Positions 59,163 through 64,000 of a stretch of DNA of 64,000 nucleotides are shown piece by piece (the first letter of the stretch is position 1; every line of letters starts with the position of its first letter). Both the position numbers and the translations under genes were made by a program. The DNA is from JAWCQZ01 sp038869515 [NCBI: Halobacteria archaeon] (GTDB taxonomy: Archaea; Halobacteriota; Syntropharchaeia; JACQPP01). The DNA is taken from NCBI GenBank assembly GCA_038869515.1, contig JAWCQZ010000001.1:62001-126000 (forward strand). Direction: 5' to 3'. Below the pieces are notes generated by a model that had not been told where the DNA came from, did no database searches, and saw nothing but the letters and a program-made list of their open reading frames with translations.

Positions 59163-60100
59163 CACTTCCTCCCGCTCACCATCGTCCCGACGCCGTGCGG
59201 GGTGAAGAGCTCCAGGAGCAGAGCGTGGGGCTTCTGGCCGTTGATGATGTGCGCCTCCACCCCCGCCTCCGCGGCGCGGACGCACGCCCGCAGTTTGGGC
59301 GCCATCCCCCCCTCCACCCTCTTCAGCCTCTCCCGCGCCTCCGCGACCGTCAGCCTCTCCACAAGCGTCTCCGGCCGCTCCGGGTCCTCCAGGAGGCCGT
59401 CCACGTCGGTCATCAGGAGCAGTTTCCGCGCCTTGAGGGCCGCCGCGATCGCCCCCGCCGCCTCGTCGGCGTTCACGTTGAAGGAGTGGCCCGAGAGGTC
59501 CACCGCCACCGGCGCCACCACCGGGATGTAGCCCCCCTCCACCCCCATCCGGAGCACCTCGGGGTTGACCGTTTCCACCTCCCCCACGTAGCCCAGGTCG
59601 ACCCGCTTCCCCCCCTCGGCCACCGGTTTCATCTTCTTCGCGACGAGGAGGCTCGCGTCGCCCCCGCTCAGCCCCAGCCCCTTCACCCCGTGCCGCTCCA
59701 GGGCCGCCACCAGCCGGTGGTTCACCTTCCCGAGGAGCATGATGACCAGGTCGAGGGTCGCCTCGTCGGTCACCCGGAGGCCCGAGACGAACTTCGGCTC
59801 CATCCCGAGCCTCTCCATGAACCCGCTGATCTCCGCCCCGCCCCCGTGGACCACCACCGGCCGGATGCCCACGAAGCGGAGGAGGGCCAGGTCTTTGGCG
59901 ACCGTATCCATCGCCTCCTCCCTCTCGAGGACGCGGCCCCCGAGTTTGACCACCAGCGTCTGGCCGTGGAACTCGCGGATGTAGGGCAGGGCGGAGAGGA
60001 GAACCTCCTCGGTCCGCGACCACGAGCGTCGCTCATCGGCGCCCGCTTGCGACTGAGGTCGCAAGGTGCGCGCGTCGGCAGCCCCGGTTCGGGTGGACAT
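59162..60100 (-). CDS. argB: Acetylglutamate kinase
   Basis: The 312-residue amino-acid kinase phosphorylates N-acetylglutamate in arginine synthesis. It has VVKLGGRVLE at the start of the fold, VVVHGGGAEISGFMERLG (the usual PEI is AEI), KFVSGLRVTDEATLDLVIML and FNVNADEAAGAIAAALKARKLLLMTDV. GLRVTD favours ArgB over LysZ. About 40 extra N-terminal residues precede the fold. Its stop overlaps the next gene's start. No other arg genes are present. Confidence 0.88.
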   Translation of the reverse strand: MSTRTGAADARTLRPQSQAGADERRSWSRTEEVLLSALPYIREFHGQTLVVKLGGRVLEREEAMDTVAKDLALLRFVGIRPVVVHGGGAEISGFMERLGMEPKFVSGLRVTDEATLDLVIMLLGKVNHRLVAALERHGVKGLGLSGGDASLLVAKKMKPVAEGGKRVDLGYVGEVETVNPEVLRMGVEGGYIPVVAPVAVDLSGHSFNVNADEAAGAIAAALKARKLLLMTDVDGLLEDPERPETLVERLTVAEARERLKRVEGGMAPKLRACVRAAEAGVEAHIINGQKPHALLLELFTPHGVGTMVSGRK

Positions 60101-60151
60101 CCCTCCCCCTGGCCGCCCCTCCGTAATGAACCTTCGGCCCGGGGGAGTGGT

Positions 60152-60520
60152 CTACCGATAGCGATTCCTCCCGCTCCCGCGGACCCCGGTTAACTCCATC
60201 CAGGGATACGCCCCCCGCCTCACCACTCGGGAGCGGGCGCGGGCCCCCGGGACCGCCACCTCCACCTCGGCGCTCAGCATGGAGCCCTTCAGCTCGGCGT
60301 AGCCGAACCGGTTCAACCCCTTCCGGAGCGCTCTCCGGTCGATGCGGACCCGGGCCCGGGTGCAGAAGGGCATCGCCCGGAGCGCCCCCTCCATCGCCCG
60401 CTCCAGGGCGCGGGCCGTGGCGGGGGTCACCGGCGTCCCGATGAATTGGTGGTAGATCGCCCCGAGCTTGATCCCCGCCTCGAAGGCGGCGACCTCCGTC
60501 CGGGCGGCCCGCGCCCTCAC
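60152..60520 (-). CDS. mptD: Archaeal dihydroneopterin aldolase MptD
   Basis: The 122-residue protein has the MptD/DUF372 pattern: FEAGIKLGAIYHQFIGTPV near the start, a TPATARALERAMEGAL helix, RVRIDRRALRKGLNRFGYAELKGSMLSAEV, and the ending YPWMELTGVRG. MptD cleaves dihydroneopterin to the hydroxymethyl pterin of (tetrahydro)methanopterin. GTG 60520 overlaps the pssA stop (GTGA) and gives the family's length. It complements the H4MPT-using Fae domain at 5086. Confidence 0.85.
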   Translation of the reverse strand: MRARAARTEVAAFEAGIKLGAIYHQFIGTPVTPATARALERAMEGALRAMPFCTRARVRIDRRALRKGLNRFGYAELKGSMLSAEVEVAVPGARARSRVVRRGAYPWMELTGVRGSGRNRYR

Positions 60521-61227
60521 GGGGCCTCCCGGGGCCCCGCCTCGAGGGGCTTCCGCCGGAGGAGGGGGGCGGCGAGGTAGACCGACACCATCCCGAGCAG
60601 GGCGAGGGCGGTCCAGGGGCGGGCGGGGGGGAAGGCGAGCTGGGAGGCGAGCAGGGCGGCGGCGAGGGAGCCCACCGGGAGCAGGATGGCCCGGCCCCGC
60701 AGCTTGGGGTAGCGGAGGTTGCTCACCATGAGGCAGGAGAGGAGCGCCCCCCACGGGGCGAGACCCCACGGTGGAAGTCCGACCGGCGAGGCGAGGAGGA
60801 AGAGCGCCGCCGCGAGCCCCGCGGCGGTGATGGGGAGCCCCTGGAACGACTCCCGGCTCGGTCCCCGGAGGTGGAAGCGCGCCAGGCGGAGCGTCCCGCA
60901 GGCGAGGAAGCCCCCCCCGAGAGCCGGCCCCGCCGGCGGCCACGGCGCGAGGACCAGGGTGAGGAGGAGGGCGGGGGCGACCCCGAAGGCGACCACGTCG
61001 GCGAGGCTGTCGAGCGCCTCCCCGAAGGGGCTCTGCTCCGCCCCGCGGGCGAGAAGGCCGTCCGCTCCGTCCCCCAGTACCGCGGCGAGGATGAGCAGGC
61101 TTCCCGCCAGCGTGTCGCCGTTCACGAGGGCGATGAGGGCGGCGAACCCGAGGAGAAGGTTCAGGATCGTGACCAGGTCGGCGATGCTCAGGAGCGAGTA
61201 GATGGGCTTGGGCCCAGGAACCACCAT
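60517..61227 (-). CDS. pssA: CDP-alcohol phosphatidyltransferase, archaetidylserine synthase-like
   Basis: The 236-residue membrane enzyme has about seven helices and the CDP-OH motif D-x2-DG-x2-AR...G-x3-D-x3-D (DGADGLLARGAE...FGEALDSLAD). The start YSLLSIADLVTILNLLLGF is typical of serine-type transferases. It would make archaetidylserine from CDP-archaeol and serine. ATG 61227 has a TATA-like CCTTAAGAC centred 26 bp upstream, within the 3' end of the preceding hydrolase gene. Confidence 0.85.
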   Translation of the reverse strand: MVVPGPKPIYSLLSIADLVTILNLLLGFAALIALVNGDTLAGSLLILAAVLGDGADGLLARGAEQSPFGEALDSLADVVAFGVAPALLLTLVLAPWPPAGPALGGGFLACGTLRLARFHLRGPSRESFQGLPITAAGLAAALFLLASPVGLPPWGLAPWGALLSCLMVSNLRYPKLRGRAILLPVGSLAAALLASQLAFPPARPWTALALLGMVSVYLAAPLLRRKPLEAGPREAP

Positions 61228-61248
61228 GGGCACCCTCGGCGGGCGGGG

Positions 61249-61257
61249 CCTTAAGAC
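61249..61257 (-). promoter_or_regulatory. TATA-like box of pssA inside the hydrolase stop
   Basis: GTCTTAAGG on the minus strand is centred about 26 bp before ATG 61227 and includes the TAA stop of the upstream hydrolase gene. Confidence 0.5.
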
Positions 61258-61976
61258 TGGCGGGAGGCCTCTCCGAGGAAGCGCTCCACCTCGGCCGCCA
61301 GCATCGGCCCCCCCTCCCAGACGAGCCAGTGGCTCCCCCGCATCACCAGGAGGCGCGCCCCCGGAATGCGCTCCGCCAGCTCCCGGCCGTGCTCCGCGGG
61401 CAGCGTCCTGTCGCGGGAGCCCGCCACCACCAGGGTCGGCGCGCGGATGTCGCGGGCCCGCTCGAGCCCGTCGAACGCGAGGTAGGCGGAGGCCTGGGCC
61501 ACGAGCCCCCGGAGGTCCCACCACGCCTCGATGGCCCGCCCGTGGAAGGCGGGGGGGAAGGAGTGGACCGCCCGCCCCGCGGTCGAGGCGAGGACCAGCC
61601 GGTCCACCCTCTCGGGCCACCGGAGCGCGACCTCCTGGGCAATCATGCCCCCCAGGGAGACGCCGAAGATGTGGGCGCGGGGGACCCCGAGGTGGTCGAG
61701 GAGCCCGACCGCGTCCTCCGCCAGCTGCCCAACCGTGTAGGGCCCCCGGGGGCGGCTGCTGAGCCCCCAGCCCCGGTTGTCGTAGGCGATGAGCGTGAAC
61801 CGCCGGGCGAGGGAGCGCTGCATGAGCCAGAACTCCTTCTGCATCGCCAGGCCGCAGATGAGCAGGACCGGAGGCCCCGAACCGCGGACCCGGTAGCGGA
61901 GGCGGGCGCCGCGGACGGGGGCGAACCCGGAGCTCCCGCCCCGGCCGCCGTCGGCCCCCCCGGTTCCCGCGCCCAC
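61251..61976 (-). CDS. Alpha/beta hydrolase (first of a related pair)
   Basis: The 241-residue hydrolase has YDNRGWGLSSRPRGPYTV, the nucleophile elbow GVSLGGMIAQEVAL, an acid in VVAGSRDRTLPAEH and a His in RGSHWLVWEGG. It is clearly related to the next gene upstream (the same DNRG-GxS and GGMIAQEVAL-WP pattern), suggesting duplication. GTG at 61976 starts 7 bp after the upstream gene's stop, so both are probably one transcript. Such proteins are esterases, lactonases or 3-oxoadipate enol-lactonase-like. Confidence 0.85.
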   Translation of the reverse strand: MGAGTGGADGGRGGSSGFAPVRGARLRYRVRGSGPPVLLICGLAMQKEFWLMQRSLARRFTLIAYDNRGWGLSSRPRGPYTVGQLAEDAVGLLDHLGVPRAHIFGVSLGGMIAQEVALRWPERVDRLVLASTAGRAVHSFPPAFHGRAIEAWWDLRGLVAQASAYLAFDGLERARDIRAPTLVVAGSRDRTLPAEHGRELAERIPGARLLVMRGSHWLVWEGGPMLAAEVERFLGEASRQS

Positions 61977-61983
61977 CGCCGCC

Positions 61984-62808
61984 TCAGGAGGGGCCCAGGA
62001 AGTCGAGGAGCTCCTGGTTGAACCGGGCCGGCATCTCGAAGTTGAACCCGTGGCTCCCGCCCTCGATTTTCACCAATTTTGCTCCCGGGATTCTCGACGC
62101 GATGAACTCGGAGTTTTTGGGGTGGACCAGGATGTCCTTCGTCCCGGTGAGGACCAGGGTGGGCGCCCGGATGGACGGGAGACGGTCGGCGGCGTCGTGC
62201 TCCTGGGTCGCCACGACCTGCCCGAGGAACCCCTCGACGGAGGCCTTCTTCAGGACCTCCTGCATGAAGGGGACCACCATCGCCTTGTTCTTCTCGTAGA
62301 ACTCCTTCGAGAGCACGAGGGGCAGCATGAACTCGGCGATTTTGTCGATCTGCGTCTTGGAGGGGTCCACCGTCCGCAGGTCGGCGACGCCCCCCAGGAG
62401 CGTCTTCATCCCCTGGTCGACGATTTTCTTGGCCAGGGGGTCGGGGCGAGCGTAGGTGCAGGCGAGGACCAGCCTCTCCACTCGCCGCGGCCACCCGAGG
62501 GCGACCTCCTGGGCGATCATCCCCCCCATCGAGTCGCCCACCACGTGGGCCTTCTCGACGCCGAGGCGGTCGAGGAGGGCCACGGCGTCCTCCGCCATCA
62601 TCCGGGTCGAGTAGGGCCCCTTCGGCTTGTCGGTGAGGCCGCACCCGCGGTTGTCCGGCGCGATGACCCGGAACCTCTTGGCGAGGGCGGGGGTCTGGAA
62701 CATCCAGCCGGTGGAGTCCATCCCGAGCCCCATGAGGAGGAGGACCGGGAACCCCTTGCCCTGGTCGCTGTAGTACATCGAGATTCCGTTGGCCTGGGCC
62801 CGGGGCAT
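61984..62808 (-). CDS. Alpha/beta hydrolase (second of a related pair)
   Basis: The 274-residue protein has DNRGCGLTDKPKGPYST, the nucleophile elbow GDSMGGMIAQEVALGWPRRV, an acid in TGTKDILVHPKN and the His in EGGSHGFNFEMP. It differs from its neighbour in a longer cap region (about residues 125-195). ATG 62808 has a CCTTAAGTC box centred 25 bp upstream, so it heads the pair's operon. The substrate is unknown. Confidence 0.88.
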   Translation of the reverse strand: MPRAQANGISMYYSDQGKGFPVLLLMGLGMDSTGWMFQTPALAKRFRVIAPDNRGCGLTDKPKGPYSTRMMAEDAVALLDRLGVEKAHVVGDSMGGMIAQEVALGWPRRVERLVLACTYARPDPLAKKIVDQGMKTLLGGVADLRTVDPSKTQIDKIAEFMLPLVLSKEFYEKNKAMVVPFMQEVLKKASVEGFLGQVVATQEHDAADRLPSIRAPTLVLTGTKDILVHPKNSEFIASRIPGAKLVKIEGGSHGFNFEMPARFNQELLDFLGPS

Positions 62809-62828
62809 CGGGGGGGATGGGGACCCCG

Positions 62829-62837
62829 CCTTAAGTC
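62829..62837 (-). promoter_or_regulatory. TATA-like box of the hydrolase pair
   Basis: GACTTAAGG on the minus strand is centred 25 bp upstream of ATG 62808 and overlaps the end of the aIF6 gene. Confidence 0.5.
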
Positions 62838-63535
62838 TCTGTCGGCTTTGCGGCGCCCGGTCGCGGAGACAGAAACCCGAGCGCCTCTTCGATCCGCCCC
62901 ATCTCGTGGCCGGTGGTCTCCGAGCCGGCGACATATCCCCGGGAGTTGGCGAGGAGGCCCGAGCCCACGTAGGGGAAGCCGCCGTTGACAGTCCCCACAT
63001 CCACCGGCAGCCGAAAGACCCGCTCCAGGAGAGCCAGCTCCCGCTCGGTCGCCCGCGGGCTGGCGAGGACCCCGGCGTCGGTCGCCACCGCCGCCATCCC
63101 CACCGTCGACGCCCCTCCCACGAGGCCCGGCGTCGCCTTCACCCCGAGGAACCGCTCCACCGCCTCCACCGCGCGGGCCCCGAGTCGCGGGCTCACCACC
63201 GCCGCGCTGTCGTTGGCGAGGATGAGGGAGCCGGCGGCGTTGAGCACCCCCGGCAGGCGGTGGACCGGGAGGCCCGTCGACTCCAGCCGGTGGATCTCGC
63301 CGGGCGTCGCCATGGAGGCGACCAGGAACCCGTGGGAGTTTCCCGCCGCCAGGGCCCCCACGGCGTAGGAACCCCCGATGGTCAGGGCGAGGACCGGGGC
63401 CCCGAGGGCCCTCTCCAACCGGCTCCGACCGCGCTCGTCGAGCCCCTCCGGGACCAGGACCCACTCCTCGGCGCAGGTCGCGAACAGGCCGATGGTGGGG
63501 TTCCCGTCGAAGGCGAGGCGGCGGGCCTCAATCAC
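62831..63535 (-). CDS. eif6: Translation initiation factor aIF6
   Basis: The 234-residue protein binds the 50S subunit and keeps the subunits apart. The fivefold pseudo-symmetric eIF6 repeats are visible as FDGNPTIGLFATCAEEWVLVP, LTIGGSYAVGALAAGNSHGFLV, VNGGFPYVGSGLLANSRGYVAG and related units. GTG 63535 overlaps the eL31 stop by 8 bp, so it is coupled. Length fits (about 220-225 plus a short C-terminal addition). Confidence 0.95.
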   Translation of the reverse strand: MIEARRLAFDGNPTIGLFATCAEEWVLVPEGLDERGRSRLERALGAPVLALTIGGSYAVGALAAGNSHGFLVASMATPGEIHRLESTGLPVHRLPGVLNAAGSLILANDSAAVVSPRLGARAVEAVERFLGVKATPGLVGGASTVGMAAVATDAGVLASPRATERELALLERVFRLPVDVGTVNGGFPYVGSGLLANSRGYVAGSETTGHEMGRIEEALGFLSPRPGAAKPTET

Positions 63536-63911
63536 CCTTCTCTCCCTTCTCCCGCGTCTCCTTCGCCGCGGCCCCATTTCCCGCTTTCGACTTCGCGGGA
63601 GCCGCCCGCTGCTGCGCCTTCTCGGCGGTTTCCGCCTCCACCCCGCCGTCCTCGAACTTCATCGCCCGGACCCGGATGCGGGGCGGGGGCTTGCGGATGC
63701 CGCGGGCGAAGAGGAGTTCGTTGATGGAGCCGTCGATCTTCACCGCACCCGGGTCCGCTTTCAGGTGGCGGGCAAGGTAGGCGCGGACCCGCTGGACCGC
63801 CTTCTCCCCCCTCCGCCACCTGGGGTCGAGGCCCCGCAGGGGGATGGTGAAAAGGCGCTCCACGTGGACCGCCGGCCCCCCGTCGCCCTCTGTTTTTTTC
63901 TCCTCGGCCAT
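63528..63911 (-). CDS. rpl31e: Large-subunit ribosomal protein eL31
   Basis: The 127-residue protein has the eL31 core VERLFTIPLRGLDPRWRRGEKAVQRVRAYL (in two parts), VKIDGSINELLFARGIRKPPPRIRVRAMKFEDG, and a long Lys/Ala/Gly-rich C-terminal tail (about 35 residues). The family is usually about 85-125 residues. CCTTTAACC is centred about 27 bp upstream, consistent with a leaderless start. It heads the aIF6 transcription unit; no eL39 precedes it. Confidence 0.94.
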   Translation of the reverse strand: MAEEKKTEGDGGPAVHVERLFTIPLRGLDPRWRRGEKAVQRVRAYLARHLKADPGAVKIDGSINELLFARGIRKPPPRIRVRAMKFEDGGVEAETAEKAQQRAAPAKSKAGNGAAAKETREKGEKGD

Positions 63912-63936
63912 GGGGAGAGCCGCGCGCCGGGGCCCT

Positions 63937-64000
63937 TTAACCTTTCCCGGTTTCGAAGGCGGCCACCGCCGCCCGCTGCCGGGAGTTGAGAAGGAAGTAG
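63937..64000 (-). CDS. Possible C-terminal tail of a gene beyond the window
   Basis: On the minus strand the window edge opens with YFLLNSRQRAAVAAFETGKG and a TAA at 63937. It is plausible as the end of a protein-coding gene, with the stop overlapping the eL31 promoter box, but 20 residues give no identity. Confidence 0.35.
   Translation of the reverse strand, partial: YFLLNSRQRAAVAAFETGKG

Overview
The window is about 70% G+C and gene-dense. It is archaeal: it carries A-type ATP synthase A and B subunits, MCM helicase, a family B DNA polymerase with a C-terminal PCNA-binding motif, an Orc1/Cdc6-like ATPase, aIF6, eL31, uS12/uS7, archaeal-type ThrRS and class I CCA-adding enzyme, an intron-containing tRNA-Gly, a digeranylgeranylglyceryl-phosphate synthase-type prenyltransferase and CDP-archaeol phosphotransferases. 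Many genes have an A/T-rich TATA-like box 24-28 bp upstream of the start codon, so many transcripts are probably leaderless; Shine-Dalgarno sequences are rare. A high-GC uncultured Thermoplasmatota-like lineage would fit, but that is inference, because no rRNA is present.

Layout. 1-7500: cobalamin gene cbiB, a tRNA, a membrane protein, a MoxR ATPase facing a glycosidase-like protein, a Fae-Hps fusion (formaldehyde/tetrahydromethanopterin and hexulose-phosphate chemistry) and a small SCP2 operon. 7500-17000: SDR and flavin reductase genes sharing one promoter, an IS630 remnant, a dolichyl-type glycosyltransferase, an ABC exporter and atpA/atpB. The two ATP synthase genes are split by a toxin-antitoxin pair whose toxin lies antisense. 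17000-26500: hydrolase, DMT transporter, then a same-strand block of two paralogous polytopic membrane proteins with paired D-x3-H-x12/13-H motifs flanking an acyl-CoA dehydrogenase and an aldo/keto reductase, followed by a glycosyltransferase and flippase-like pair. 26500-45000: information processing (TopA, PolB, uS12-uS7, MCM, a divergent Orc1/Cdc6), mixed with NfeD/stomatin, lipid headgroup and signal peptidase genes; its intergenic gaps are unusually rich in dispersed palindromic repeats. 45000-54000: acyl-CoA dehydrogenase, epimerase, UppS, GalT-like, GT4, MAT, UbiA. 54000-64000: MGMT, ThrRS, CCA enzyme, an ornithine-cyclodeaminase-like gene coupled to argB, mptD-pssA, two related alpha/beta hydrolases, aIF6 and eL31.

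Connections. Fae-Hps and MptD, 55 kb apart, both point to tetrahydromethanopterin-type C1 carriers. UppS, the DPM-like GT2, GT4, the GalT-like protein, the epimerase and the flippase-like protein suggest polyprenyl-linked surface glycans. UbiA, PssA and the second CDP-alcohol transferase belong to ether-lipid synthesis. Four repeat families occur in the gaps; copies of the main one bracket mcm and also bracket the signal peptidase gene.
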